A stretch of DNA of 64,000 nucleotides from Solirubrobacter deserti (GCF_003344625.1 NZ_QPKJ02000003.1:883777-947776); one strand, 5' to 3'. Shown: positions 6,462-15,363, counted from the first letter of the stretch. Made by a program: numbers and translations. The notes: generated from the letters alone by a model not told the origin.

Positions 6462-8396
6462 ATGCCGGCCACGCGTACGCGGTGGATCGTCGCCGCCTGC
6501 ACCCTGCCGATCCTGACCGGCTGCGCCCTGCGCGGCGGTCCGCCGATCACCCCGAACGCCTCGCCCAGCACGACCGCGAGCGCCTTGACCGCGACGCCGC
6601 ACGCGGCCGCGGTGCAGCCGGGGAGCGGGCTCGACCGTGCCGGCTACCTCGCCGTGGCGGATGCCCTCACGGCCCGCCTCGGCTCGCTGTGGGACGCGCG
6701 GCGCGGGTATTACCGCGCCGGCAGCGGCACCGTGACCAACGTCAACGCGGACCTGCTGCTCGTCCATAGTGGCGCGGCACGCCTACGTCACCGCGGGCCT
6801 GCGCGCAACGACGCGCGCGCGGTCGCGCTCGTGCGCTTCCTGACGGCGCAGCCGATCTGGCACCCGGCCCTTGGCTTCCAGGCCGGCCCGGACAACCGCC
6901 ACCGCCACGAGGTCTTCCAGGCCGAGACGATCGAGGCGCTGCAGGCGGCCTACGAGGCCCGCGCGGCGCTCCGGCTGGAGGCGGCGCTCGTGCGGCGGAT
7001 CCAGCGCGCGGTGGCGCGGGTGGCACGCGGCCCGCGCGGGCGCTGGCCGGCGCTGCTGCTCAACCAGTTCAACTGGCACGCGACCTTCGCCACCGCCGAC
7101 GCCGTGGTCAACGGCCGCGACCGCGAGCTGGCCACCGCACTGGGCCGGCACCTCGCGCGCTTCACGCGCGGCGCACGTCCCCGCGCCGGACAGCCGGGCA
7201 ATTTCGGCGCCGGCCTGCGCTTCCACTACCTGCCCGAGGGCGCGGTGCGCGAGGCGATGAACTTCGACTCCGCGGAGTACGCGAACATCGTCCTGGCCTT
7301 CTCGCGCGCGTACCCACGCGCCCGCGCAGCCGGGATGCCGCGGCCCGAGGATCTGCCGCTGCTGCGCGAGTGGGTGCGGCGCGCGCTGAGCGGCTACTGG
7401 ACCCACGCCGGCGAGCTCAATTGGGACACCGGCCTGAGCTTCCAGCGCTGGCACCAGCGCAAGAAGACGGGGCTCGCGCAGACCGCGCTGATCGGGATCG
7501 CGAGCGCACGGGAGCTGCAGCCGAGCGCGCGCTGGGGCCGCTGGGCCAAGTGGCTGCTCGACCGCGGGCTGGTGCAGTACGTCGCGCTCGTCGAGCGCGC
7601 GGACCGGATTCCGGACGCCCTGGCGCACGGGCTCGACGTCGTCCCGCAAAACCGCGGGAACGCCTACCTCGCCGCCGCCCGCCACGCCGCCAACGCCGTG
7701 CGCGCGATCGACGCCGGCCTCGCCGACCGGCGCGCACAGCGGCCGCCCGCGCTCTACAGCTTCGACCCCGACACGGGTCGGCTCGCCGTCACCACCCCGC
7801 GCTACAGCACCGCGATCGTCGCCGTCAACCACGAGGCGTTCCCGTACGGCGGCCTGGACCTGGCGCGCCTGCTCGGCCCGGGCGGCGACGTGATCGGCAC
7901 GCTCGGCGGGACGGGCAACGCCGGCTTCGGCCTACGCGTGGGCGGGCTGCGCACCCAGTACGGGCGCCGCGAGGCCACGCCGGGCGCGGCCGCGCCGCTG
8001 CGCCTGGTCCGCGCGCCCGGCGGCGCCGCGGCGGCCGCCGCCCGCCTGGAGCCGCTGCGCGCGTTCGCCGGCCCGTTCCGCGACCTGCGCGTGCGCGGCG
8101 AGGCCGAGGCCGGGACGGTCGAGTACCGCTTCACGCCGACGCGGATCGAGGCGCGCTGGACCGCGCGGGCGCGCGGCGGCGTCGTGACGTTCCCCAGCTG
8201 GGGCCGCCAGACGCGCATCCGTGAGCTGCGGCCGGGCACGTTCGCGATCGGTCGCGGCTACACCGTGACGGTGCGGGGCGCACGGCGCACGGGGATCGTG
8301 CACCCGCGGCCGCAGAGCGCGAACCCGAACCCGGGTCCGACGCTCGCGGTCGAGCTCGCCGGCACGCAGCTACGCGCCCGCATCGTGCCGGGCTGA
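6462..8396 (+). CDS. Lipoprotein of unknown function, possibly polysaccharide-lyase-like
   Basis: A 644-residue exported protein. The ATG follows GGAGG by six bases and begins a lipoprotein signal with lipobox LTGC near residue 19. The first two thirds are helical and Trp/His/Arg-rich (NQFNWHATFATADAV, NWDTGLSFQRWHQRK, HGLDVVPQNRGNAY), like an alpha/alpha-toroid. The last third (from about 440) is beta-rich (RYSTAIVAVNHEAFPYGG, TVEYRFTPTRIEARW). Toroid plus beta-sandwich is the architecture of heparinase/alginate-lyase-like enzymes, but I recognise no defining motif, so a polysaccharide-lyase role is only a suggestion. It is transcribed away from the FHA regulator gene. Confidence 0.6.
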   Translation: MPATRTRWIVAACTLPILTGCALRGGPPITPNASPSTTASALTATPHAAAVQPGSGLDRAGYLAVADALTARLGSLWDARRGYYRAGSGTVTNVNADLLLVHSGAARLRHRGPARNDARAVALVRFLTAQPIWHPALGFQAGPDNRHRHEVFQAETIEALQAAYEARAALRLEAALVRRIQRAVARVARGPRGRWPALLLNQFNWHATFATADAVVNGRDRELATALGRHLARFTRGARPRAGQPGNFGAGLRFHYLPEGAVREAMNFDSAEYANIVLAFSRAYPRARAAGMPRPEDLPLLREWVRRALSGYWTHAGELNWDTGLSFQRWHQRKKTGLAQTALIGIASARELQPSARWGRWAKWLLDRGLVQYVALVERADRIPDALAHGLDVVPQNRGNAYLAAARHAANAVRAIDAGLADRRAQRPPALYSFDPDTGRLAVTTPRYSTAIVAVNHEAFPYGGLDLARLLGPGGDVIGTLGGTGNAGFGLRVGGLRTQYGRREATPGAAAPLRLVRAPGGAAAAAARLEPLRAFAGPFRDLRVRGEAEAGTVEYRFTPTRIEARWTARARGGVVTFPSWGRQTRIRELRPGTFAIGRGYTVTVRGARRTGIVHPRPQSANPNPGPTLAVELAGTQLRARIVPG

Positions 8397-8418
8397 CCGG
8401 TGCAGGTGCGACGATCCG

Positions 8419-9894
8419 GTGGTGATCGTCGCGGCCGTCCTGGCGGGAGTGCTCGTCGTCGTGGTGGTGCTCGCGGCGCTCGGGCTGCGGCGTGAGCGCC
8501 GCCGCGCGGAGGCGGCGGAGACCGAGCGCGCACGGCTGGTGGCCGAGCTGCTGCGGCGCGAGCGCGAGGTGGTGGAGCTCGAGCCGTTCCGTGAGCGCGT
8601 CGAGCGGGCGCCGGACTGGCTGTGGACCGCGGACGCCGACGGTGTGATCACGTACTCCAACGCACGTGAGCTGCCGGTCGGCACGCGGCTCGAGTCGCTC
8701 GGGTGGGCGGGCGTCGTCAAACGCGGCGAGCGCACCGTGGACACGCGCTCGGTGCGCACGGACGCGGGCTGGCTCGGGATCGACCGCGACCTCACGGAGG
8801 CGGTCCCGGCGCGCGTCGCGATCGTGCGCCGGCCGATCGTGGACGGGCGGCGGCAGGTCGTGGGCTACGAGCTCGTCGGGGACGGCGACGTACTGGCGTC
8901 CTTCCCGCCGGGCGAGCTCGTCGCGCTCGCGGCCGGGCGCGCGCTGTGGCTGGCCGTGGACGGCGACGTCCCGCCCGCGCTGGCCGCGACGCTCCAGCTC
9001 GCGCCCGACACGCCGGTCGAGCGCGCGCGGGCGCTGCGGGAGGCGGGGTTCACGCTCGCGCTCGACGGCTACGACGGTCCGACCGCGCTGCTCGAGCACT
9101 GCGCGTCGGTCAAGGTGCGCGCGGACGGGCGCAGTGACGACGAGTTGCAGGCCCTGATCGCCGAGCCCGCCGAGCGCGGCCTGGAGCTGGTCGCCACGCA
9201 CGTCGGCGACGCGGACGAGTTCACGCGCTGCCGCGTGCTCGGCTTCAGCCACTTCCAGGGCGACTTCTTCGCGCGTCCCCGTGGGGGCGACGGGCCGGGC
9301 ACGGGCGCGCTCGCGTCGCTGCAGGCGCTCGGTGAGCTGACGGCCGCGGACCCCTCCTTCGAGGACCTCGAGCGCATCATCGGCGCCGACGTGGGCTTGA
9401 GCCTCGCGCTGCTGCGTCACGTCAACTCGGCCTACTTCGCGCTGCCGCGCAAGATCGACAGCGTGCGCGAGGCGCTCACGCTGCTGGGGACCAAGGCCGT
9501 GCGGCGCTGGGCCACGGTGGTCGCGCTGGCGGGCGCCGCCGAGGCGCCCGACCAGGTGGTGGCGCTCGCGCTGCTGCGCGCGCGGATGTGCGAGCTGCTC
9601 GGCGCGGGAGCCGACGAGGACGACCGCGACGGGCTGTTCACCGTCGGGCTGCTGTCGGTCGCGGACGCGCTGCTGGACGCGCCGATGGAGGAGGTGCTCG
9701 GGGCGCTGCCGCTGTCGGACGAGATCACGGGCGCGTTGCTGCGCCACGAGGGGCGGCGCGGGCGCATCCTGGGCACCGTGCTGCGCTACGAGCAGGGCCG
9801 CTTCCCGGCGGACGGCGCCGAGCCGGGCGAGCTGGCCGAGGCCTACCTGGAAGCGCTGCGCTGGGCCGACGAGACCGGCCGCTGGCTCGCATGA
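8419..9894 (+). CDS. Membrane-anchored degenerate EAL-HDOD signalling protein
   Basis: A 491-residue protein: N-terminal membrane helix (VIVAAVLAGVLVVVVVLAAL), a short coiled coil, a partial PAS-like stretch (APDWLWTADADGVITYS), an EAL-like barrel remnant (about 135-290, IVRRPIVDGRRQVVGYELV, FTLALDGYDG, FSHFQGDFFARP) and an HDOD domain (about 295-490, LLRHVNSAYFALPRKIDSV, LTLLGTKAVRRWA). The glutamate of the EAL signature and its metal ligands are not preserved, so it is probably not an active c-di-GMP phosphodiesterase; such YuxH-type proteins act as signalling scaffolds. The start is GTG. It lies 70 bases upstream of the histidine kinase gene on the same strand. Confidence 0.8.
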   Translation: MVIVAAVLAGVLVVVVVLAALGLRRERRRAEAAETERARLVAELLRREREVVELEPFRERVERAPDWLWTADADGVITYSNARELPVGTRLESLGWAGVVKRGERTVDTRSVRTDAGWLGIDRDLTEAVPARVAIVRRPIVDGRRQVVGYELVGDGDVLASFPPGELVALAAGRALWLAVDGDVPPALAATLQLAPDTPVERARALREAGFTLALDGYDGPTALLEHCASVKVRADGRSDDELQALIAEPAERGLELVATHVGDADEFTRCRVLGFSHFQGDFFARPRGGDGPGTGALASLQALGELTAADPSFEDLERIIGADVGLSLALLRHVNSAYFALPRKIDSVREALTLLGTKAVRRWATVVALAGAAEAPDQVVALALLRARMCELLGAGADEDDRDGLFTVGLLSVADALLDAPMEEVLGALPLSDEITGALLRHEGRRGRILGTVLRYEQGRFPADGAEPGELAEAYLEALRWADETGRWLA

Positions 9895-9964
9895 GCATCC
9901 GCGCAGCGATGCTTGAAGCGGCCGCCGACGGCGCCGCGTCAGCGGCTGCCCGGATGGTCCGCCC

Positions 9965-11293
9965 ATGAGCCGGATGCCGCTGCGCTTCCAGCTCACGCTC
10001 GCGTACACCGGCGTGATGGCCGTGCTGCTCGCGATCGCGGGCGTCGCGCTCAGCCTGCTGGTGGCGCAGAACCTGGACTCGACGATCGACGACGGGCTCA
10101 ACGCGCGCGCCCGCGATGCCGCCGCCGTGATCGACGGCGGCCTGCTCGAGAGCACGGGCGAGCCGTACGCGCAGAAGCTGACGACGCTCGGCGTGGTGCT
10201 GGACACGACGAGCGGCGCGGGCCCGGCGCCGTTGATCAGCGGCGCCGAGATCCGGCGCGCGGCGCGCGGCGACGTGTTCGTCGAGCACCGGCGCGGCGGG
10301 ACGGACCTGCGCCTGCTCGCCCGGCCCGTGGCCAGCTCGGGCCGGCCGGCGATCCTCGTCGTCGGCGAGCCGCTCGCCCAGCGCGAGCGCGCGCTCGACG
10401 CGCTGCACGCGCGGCTGCTGGTCGGCGGCCCGCTGGCGCTGCTGATCGCGTCCGCGATCGGCTACGCGCTCGCCGCCGCGGCGCTGCGCCCGGTCGAGCG
10501 GATGCGCCGGCACGCGGCCGAGATCACGGCCGCGCAGACCAGCGAGCGGCTGCCGGTGCCGTCCGCCAACGACGAGGTCGGCCGGCTGGGCCGCACGCTC
10601 AACGAGATGCTCGACCGCCTCGAGGTTGCGTTCAAGCGCGAGCGGGCGTTCGTGAGCGACGCCTCGCACGAGCTGCGCACGCCGCTGGCGATCCTGCGCA
10701 CGGAGCTCGAGCTCGCGCTGCGGGGCGAGCACACGATCGAGGAGCTCCAGGACGCGCTGCGCTCGGCCGCCGAGGAGTCCGAGCGGCTTTCGCGGCTCGC
10801 CGAGGACCTGCTCGTGATCGCCCGCTCCGACCAGGGCCGGCTGCCCGTCCGGCCTGAGCCGATCGACGCCGGCGAGCTGCTCGCGCGGGTCGCCGGCCGC
10901 TTCCGCACGCGGGCGCGCGCCGAGGGCCGCCCGCTCGCGCCCGACCCCTCACCCGGCGTGGCGCTCGAAGCCGACCCGGCCCGGATGGAGCAGGCGCTCG
11001 CGAACCTCGTCGACAACGCGCTCCACCACGGGCAGGGCACCGTCCACCTGAGCGCGCGGCGCGTGAACGGGTGCGTCGAGCTGCACGTGCGCGACGAGGG
11101 GCCCGGGTTCCCGCCCGACTTCCTGCCGCGCGCGTTCGAGCGCTTCACCCGCGCCGACGAGGCCCGCACCCGCGGCGGCACCGGGCTGGGGCTGGCGATC
11201 GTGGCGGCGATCGCGACCGCGCACGGTGGCAGCGCCCACGCGGCCAACCGCGAGTCAGGCGCGGACGTGTGGCTGTCGCTTCCTCATCTTTGA
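9965..11293 (+). CDS. Sensor histidine kinase
   Basis: A 442-residue two-component kinase. Two membrane helices (about 8-36 and 150-178) flank a ~115-residue external sensor region. A HAMP domain follows (PVERMRRHAAEI, NDEVGRLGRTLNEM), then HisKA with the phospho-accepting H235 in SDASHELRTPLAIL, and the ATPase domain with N-box NLVDNALHHG, G1 box DEGPGFP and G2 box GGTGLGLAIV. The response regulator begins 28 bases downstream, so the kinase comes first, as in several actinobacterial MprB/TcrY-like pairs. The signal is unknown. Confidence 0.93.
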   Translation: MSRMPLRFQLTLAYTGVMAVLLAIAGVALSLLVAQNLDSTIDDGLNARARDAAAVIDGGLLESTGEPYAQKLTTLGVVLDTTSGAGPAPLISGAEIRRAARGDVFVEHRRGGTDLRLLARPVASSGRPAILVVGEPLAQRERALDALHARLLVGGPLALLIASAIGYALAAAALRPVERMRRHAAEITAAQTSERLPVPSANDEVGRLGRTLNEMLDRLEVAFKRERAFVSDASHELRTPLAILRTELELALRGEHTIEELQDALRSAAEESERLSRLAEDLLVIARSDQGRLPVRPEPIDAGELLARVAGRFRTRARAEGRPLAPDPSPGVALEADPARMEQALANLVDNALHHGQGTVHLSARRVNGCVELHVRDEGPGFPPDFLPRAFERFTRADEARTRGGTGLGLAIVAAIATAHGGSAHAANRESGADVWLSLPHL

Positions 11294-11321
11294 CTCATTG
11301 TGCGCGATCATGGTGGGAGCC

Positions 11322-11990
11322 ATGAGAGTGCTGGTGGTCGAGGACGAGATCAAGATGGCGAGCCTGATCCGGCGCGGTCTGCGCTCGGAAGGGCTGGCGG
11401 CCGACGTGGCCATCAAGGGCGAGGATGCCCTGTGGATGGCCGGTTCCACCGGGTACGACGCGATCGTGCTCGACGTGATGCTCCCGGGCATGGACGGCTT
11501 CGAGACGTGCCGTCGCCTGCGTCAGGAGGGCATCTGGTCGCCGGTGATCATGCTCACCGCGCGTGACAGCGTCGAGGACCGTGTCGCCGGCCTGGACGGC
11601 GGCGCCGACGACTACCTCACCAAGCCGTTCTCGTTCGCCGAGCTGCTCGCCCGCCTGCGCGCGCTCGCCCGTCGCGGCCCCGTGGAGCGCCCGGCGGTGC
11701 TCGAGGTCGGCACGCTCAAGCTCGACCCGGCCGCGCGCCGCGTCTGGCGCGAGGACACCGAGGTGAACCTGAGCGCCAAGGAGTTCCAGCTGCTGGAGAC
11801 GTTCATGCGTCACCCGGGCGAGGTCCTCTCGCGCTACCAGCTGCTCGAGCACGCGTGGGACTACGACTACGAGAACCGCTCGAACATCGTCGACGTCTAC
11901 GTCCGCTACCTGCGCGACAAGATCGACCGCCCGTTCGGCGTCACGCAGCTCGAGACGGTCCGCGGCGCGGGCTACCGCCTCAAAGACTGA
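11322..11990 (+). CDS. OmpR/PhoB-family response regulator
   Basis: A 222-residue regulator. The receiver domain (1-115) has the acidic pocket VEDE (7-8), phospho-acceptor D51 in VLDVMLPG, T79 in MLTA and K101 in LTKPF. The C-terminal winged helix (about 130-222) has LSAKEFQLLETFMRHPGEV and RSNIVDVYVRYLRDKID, typical of OmpR-type DNA binding. The start follows a GGGAG element by a few bases. It is the partner of the kinase immediately upstream. Confidence 0.94.
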   Translation: MRVLVVEDEIKMASLIRRGLRSEGLAADVAIKGEDALWMAGSTGYDAIVLDVMLPGMDGFETCRRLRQEGIWSPVIMLTARDSVEDRVAGLDGGADDYLTKPFSFAELLARLRALARRGPVERPAVLEVGTLKLDPAARRVWREDTEVNLSAKEFQLLETFMRHPGEVLSRYQLLEHAWDYDYENRSNIVDVYVRYLRDKIDRPFGVTQLETVRGAGYRLKD

Positions 11991-11994
11991 GTCC

Positions 11995-12025
11995 GGGAAC
12001 CCGTCGGCGGCGGCGGGTGTAGAAG
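11995..12025 (+). promoter_or_regulatory. ECF-type promoter candidate before the first sigma gene
   Basis: GGGAAC (11995-12000), the usual -35 core for ECF sigma factors, is followed 19 bases later by TAGAAG (12020-12025), which lies seven bases before the GTG at 12032. Many ECF sigma genes are autoregulated from such sites. The -10 does not match a strict ECF consensus, so this is a candidate only. A transcript from here would be leaderless. Confidence 0.35.
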
Positions 12026-12031
12026 AGGGCG

Positions 12032-12562
12032 GTGGCTCGAGCGCTCACGGAGAGCGAGCTCATCGCCCTCGCCTCCGAGGGTGACGGCGACGCGTACGCG
12101 TCGCTCGTCCGTGCGCACCAGGACATCGCCTTCCGGACCGCCATGCTCATCACGCTCAACGCCGCCGACGCCGAGGAAGCCGCCCAGGACGCGTTCATCA
12201 AGGCGTGGCGGGCACTGCCGCGCTTCCGCGCGGGTGAGCCGTGGCGGCCGTGGCTGCTGACGATCGTCGCCAACGAGGCGCGCAACCGGCGCCGCTCGGC
12301 GGGACGCCGGACGGCGCTGGAGCTGCGGGCGGAGCCGCCACGCGAGGACGTGTCGGCCGAGGCCACCGTGCTGGCGACCGAGTCCCGCGCGGCGCTGCTG
12401 GGAGCGCTCGGCCGCCTGCGCGAGGACGACCGGCTCGTGCTCGGCTGCCGCTTCCTGCTCGAGCTCTCCGAGGCCGAGACCGCCGCCGCGCTCGGCGTGC
12501 GCAAGGGCACCGTGAAGTCGCGCACCTCACGTGCGCTCGAACGCCTGAAGGTGGAGCTGTGA
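12032..12562 (+). CDS. ECF RNA polymerase sigma factor
   Basis: A 176-residue sigma-70 family factor with only regions 2 and 4. Region 2 spans about 15-85 (DAYASLVRAHQDIAFRTA, AEEAAQDAFIKAWRALPRF, RPWLLTIVANEARNRRR). Region 4 spans about 118-172 (LREDDRLVLGCRFLLEL, SEAETAAALGVRKGTVKSR). It directs polymerase to alternative promoters when released from its anti-sigma partner. Its stop overlaps the GTG of the next gene, a membrane protein that is probably that partner. The region between the domains is Ala/Glu-rich with no sign of an extra domain. Confidence 0.93.
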   Translation: MARALTESELIALASEGDGDAYASLVRAHQDIAFRTAMLITLNAADAEEAAQDAFIKAWRALPRFRAGEPWRPWLLTIVANEARNRRRSAGRRTALELRAEPPREDVSAEATVLATESRAALLGALGRLREDDRLVLGCRFLLELSEAETAAALGVRKGTVKSRTSRALERLKVEL

Positions 12563-13257
12563 AGCCGGACCTCGAACACGCCCTGCGCGAGCTCGACGTG
12601 GACTGGCCCGTCACGCCCGACCTGGCGGCCGCCGTGACGCCGCGCCTCGCGGCGGAGCCGCGGCCACGCGCTCGCCGCGCGTGGCGCCGCCGCCCGGCCG
12701 CCGTCGCCGCGGCGGCGCTCCTCGCCCTCGCCGGCGGGACCCTCGCGGTGCCGGAGGCGCGCTCGACGGTGTTCGACTGGCTGGGGATCGAGTCGGTCGA
12801 GATCCGGCGCGCAGAGCCGAACGCGACGCCGGGCGCCTCGCTCAACCTCGGCCTGCCCTCGACGATCGAGCGCCTTGGCGTCCCCGTCCTGCAACCGCGC
12901 GGGCTCGGCGAGCCCGGCGTGTACGCGACGACGCTCCCGGACGGCACGCGCGCCGCCACGCTGGTCTATGACGGGCCGGTCCTCGTCCAGACGTTCCGCG
13001 CGCAGGCGTCGCCGTTCATCGACAAGACGGTCGGCACGGGCGCGACGGTGACGCGGCTGATCGTCGACGGCGCGACGGCGTTCTGGATCGCCGGCGCACA
13101 CGGGTTCGCGTACCAGTCCGAGGCCGGCTTCGGCTTCGAGGACCAGCGCATCGCGGGCAGCACGCTGCTGGTGGAGCGGCGCGACGGGCTGCTGCTGCGG
13201 ATCGAGGGCGTCCGCGACCGCGACCGCGCGCTCGCGATCGCCCGCTCAGTTCAGTGA
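12559..13257 (+). CDS. Membrane protein coupled to the ECF sigma factor, putative anti-sigma
   Basis: A 232-residue protein whose GTG start overlaps the sigma factor stop (GTGA). A short cytoplasmic part of about 45 residues (LEHALRELDVDWPVTPDLA, then Arg-rich) precedes one membrane helix (AAAVAAAALLALAGGTLAV). About 165 external residues follow, including a beta-rich region (GVYATTLPDGTRAATLVYDG, VDGATAFWIAGAHGFAYQ). The cytoplasmic part is short and lacks a ZAS HxxxCxxC zinc motif. The anti-sigma role rests on coupling and topology, not on a recognised domain. Its 3' end overlaps the convergent yqgE gene by 12 bases. Confidence 0.7.
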   Translation: MKPDLEHALRELDVDWPVTPDLAAAVTPRLAAEPRPRARRAWRRRPAAVAAAALLALAGGTLAVPEARSTVFDWLGIESVEIRRAEPNATPGASLNLGLPSTIERLGVPVLQPRGLGEPGVYATTLPDGTRAATLVYDGPVLVQTFRAQASPFIDKTVGTGATVTRLIVDGATAFWIAGAHGFAYQSEAGFGFEDQRIAGSTLLVERRDGLLLRIEGVRDRDRALAIARSVQ

Positions 13258-13797
13258 CGGGTCCTCGGGCATCGTCGACAGCAGCGCGTAGCGGTGGCCC
13301 TTGCGGCGCAGGACGGCCGCCCACAGCTCGTCGGGGTCGGCGGTGAAGATCTCGTCGCGCGTCGGCGGCTCGATGATCCACGCCTCCTCGGCGAGCTCGT
13401 CCTCGAGCTGGCCGGGGCCCCAGCCGGCGTGCCCCGCGAACACCCGCGCGCGCCGGATCGCGCCGCTCAGGTGCTCGGGATCGTCCGCGTCGGCGCCGAT
13501 GAAGCCGAGGTCGGTGTCCACGAGCGCGCCCGCCAGCTCCGGCCGGTCGAACTCCGCCAGCACGATCACGGCGGTCTCGGCGACCGGCCCGCCGACGTAG
13601 ACCGGCTCCTCGTCCCCCGCGAGCCAGGCGAGGTCGGGGACGGCGTCGCCGACCGTCGAGCCGGTCGGCCGGTTGAGCACCAGGCCCATCGCTCCCTCGT
13701 CCGTGTGCTCGGCGATGAGCACGACGGTGCGCACGAAGTTCGGGTCCTTCAGGACCGGCGACGCGAGGATCAGCTTGCCGCGCAGGGAGTCGGCCAT
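13246..13797 (-). CDS. yqgE: YqgE/AlgH family (UPF0301) protein
   Basis: A 183-residue protein with the family landmarks GKLILASPVLKDPNFVRTVV near the N-terminus, GAMGLVLNRPTGSTV, VYVGGPV and ARVFAGHAGWGPGQLEDEL. The biochemical role of the family is not settled; some relatives affect alginate or stress regulation. The ATG at 13797 matches the usual family start. The gene lies 11 bases after the metzincin-like protease gene on the same strand. Confidence 0.9.
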   Translation of the reverse strand: MADSLRGKLILASPVLKDPNFVRTVVLIAEHTDEGAMGLVLNRPTGSTVGDAVPDLAWLAGDEEPVYVGGPVAETAVIVLAEFDRPELAGALVDTDLGFIGADADDPEHLSGAIRRARVFAGHAGWGPGQLEDELAEEAWIIEPPTRDEIFTADPDELWAAVLRRKGHRYALLSTMPEDPSLN

Positions 13798-13808
13798 CCC
13801 TGCAATTG

Positions 13809-15329
13809 TTACCGCTTCGAGCGCTTCGTCTTCGTCTTGGCCTTCGACTTGTTCTTGGAAGCCTTCTTGGCCGACGCCTTCTTCTTCTTGGTCGAGGTCT
13901 TGGCCTTGACCGACGTCTTCTTCTTGGTCTTCTTGGACGTCTTCGAGGCGGCCCGGTTGACGCCCGCGGCGCCGACCGGGGACGTCGGGTTCGACGCGGC
14001 CGCGGCCGAGCCGTCCGGGTTGGTGGCGACGACGGTCACGCGCAGGCGGCGGCCGAGATCGTCGCTGGTGACGGTGTACGTCGGGTCGGTCTCGGCGTCG
14101 ATGTCCTCCCAGCCGGCGACGGCGAGGCGCTGCCACTGGTACTGGAAGCGGGTCGGGCCGTTGGTCCAGGCGCCGGCGCCCGCGTTGAGCGTCGAGCCGC
14201 GGCGGGTGGCGCCGGAGACCGTCGGCGGGGACGTCGCGGCCGGGCTCTGCGGCACCCAGTTCGCGCCGCCGCCGCACGCCGGGGCGATCTCACCGCACGG
14301 GGCGAGGAAGACGGACTCGTAGGTGTTCCAGTGCGTCGCCAGGTAGCTGCCGGGTGCCGGAGCCGGGTTGAAGTAGTCGTCGCGGCCGCAGTCGTAGTTC
14401 TGCGCGATCGCGCCCGGGATGCCGGAGCAGTCGACCTGCATCGCGTGCGCGGCGCCCGCGTCCTCGACGTAGCACATGACGTCGGCGCCCTGCCAGCAGT
14501 GGCCGTAGTTCGGCGCCGAGCCGCCGCGCGGCTGCGTCGAGTGCGGCGCGCCCCACTGGACGGCGCCCAGGTTGTGCGTCATCTCGTGCAGGAAGCCCTC
14601 GGGCCACCAGCCCCAGCGCGCGGCGCCGGGCGCCGCCGCGCCGTCACGGGAGAAGAGGATGGAGGTGAGCCCGCCGCGGTTGTGGACGTTCGCGCTGCCC
14701 GGCTTCTCCCCGGAGGCGCCCATGATCGTCTCTCCCAGGCCGTACTCCTGTGTGCCGCCGGCGAGGCCGTCGGCGATCACGATCGCGTTGCGCGGGCCGC
14801 CGGCGGTGCCGAGCGCGCGCTGGACGGCGCCGGAGATCGCGCCGAAGTTGTCGGCGTACTGGGCGCGCGTGCCGGGCAGCGGGACGATCTGGATGTCCAC
14901 GTAGCCCGCCCCGCAGCTGGTGCCCATGTCGAAGCGGATGGCCTTGGTGCCGCCGCCCTGGGCGCTGAGGAAGCGCTGGACGATCGCGACGTTGGCCTGG
15001 ATCGCGTCGCGCCAGCCGGCGAAGCGGTTCGGGCGGTCGGCCGCGAAGGCGTACACGACCTTGAACTGCGGCTTGCTCGGGGGCGTGACGGCGTTGGCCG
15101 TGTTGTCGCTCGTGCGGTCCTCGCCGCACCACGCGGTCGGAAGGCCGTCGCCGCCGTCGGCCGCGGCCTGGGCGGTCACGACGACCTCGGCGAGGTTGAC
15201 GTCCTGCAGCTGGCCGCGCGTGTCGAGATGGGTGAGCTTGTCCTTGTCCGCCTGCGGCAGTGCGAACGTCGGTAGCGCGAGGGTTGCGAGCGCGAAGACG
15301 GCGGCGCCGATGGTGTTGAGGCGGATCAT
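13809..15329 (-). CDS. Secreted metzincin-like metalloprotease with lysine-rich C-terminal tail
   Basis: A 506-residue exported protein with signal peptide MIRLNTIGAAVFALATLALP. The catalytic part has zinc motif HEMTHNLGA (H248, E249, H252) and a downstream DVMCYV that fits a Met-turn. The third histidine of a classical metzincin would be at HExxHxxGxxH; here the next His is five residues later (GAPH), so the third ligand is unusual. A beta-sandwich domain (about 365-450, PPTVSGATRRGSTLNAGAG) follows. The last ~50 residues are almost only Lys, Ala, Ser and Thr (KTKKKTSVKAKTSTKKKK), like a histone H1 tail. Such a tail could bind anionic cell wall, DNA or matrix. The gene starts 34 bases after the aldo/keto reductase gene. 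Confidence 0.8.
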   Translation of the reverse strand: MIRLNTIGAAVFALATLALPTFALPQADKDKLTHLDTRGQLQDVNLAEVVVTAQAAADGGDGLPTAWCGEDRTSDNTANAVTPPSKPQFKVVYAFAADRPNRFAGWRDAIQANVAIVQRFLSAQGGGTKAIRFDMGTSCGAGYVDIQIVPLPGTRAQYADNFGAISGAVQRALGTAGGPRNAIVIADGLAGGTQEYGLGETIMGASGEKPGSANVHNRGGLTSILFSRDGAAAPGAARWGWWPEGFLHEMTHNLGAVQWGAPHSTQPRGGSAPNYGHCWQGADVMCYVEDAGAAHAMQVDCSGIPGAIAQNYDCGRDDYFNPAPAPGSYLATHWNTYESVFLAPCGEIAPACGGGANWVPQSPAATSPPTVSGATRRGSTLNAGAGAWTNGPTRFQYQWQRLAVAGWEDIDAETDPTYTVTSDDLGRRLRVTVVATNPDGSAAAASNPTSPVGAAGVNRAASKTSKKTKKKTSVKAKTSTKKKKASAKKASKNKSKAKTKTKRSKR

Positions 15330-15363
15330 CTCGCCTGGGTCATCGGCCCGGGCGAGCGCTTCC

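Noticed and set aside
9895..9964. Short gene starting ATG 9892 between the HDOD and histidine kinase genes
   Set aside because: It would largely overlap the kinase start, has no ribosome site and shows no conserved sequence.
8131..10206. 691-residue minus-strand open frame opposite the EAL-HDOD gene
   Set aside because: The plus-strand frame has a membrane helix and an HDOD domain; the minus frame has only Arg/Ala/Gln-rich shadow sequence.
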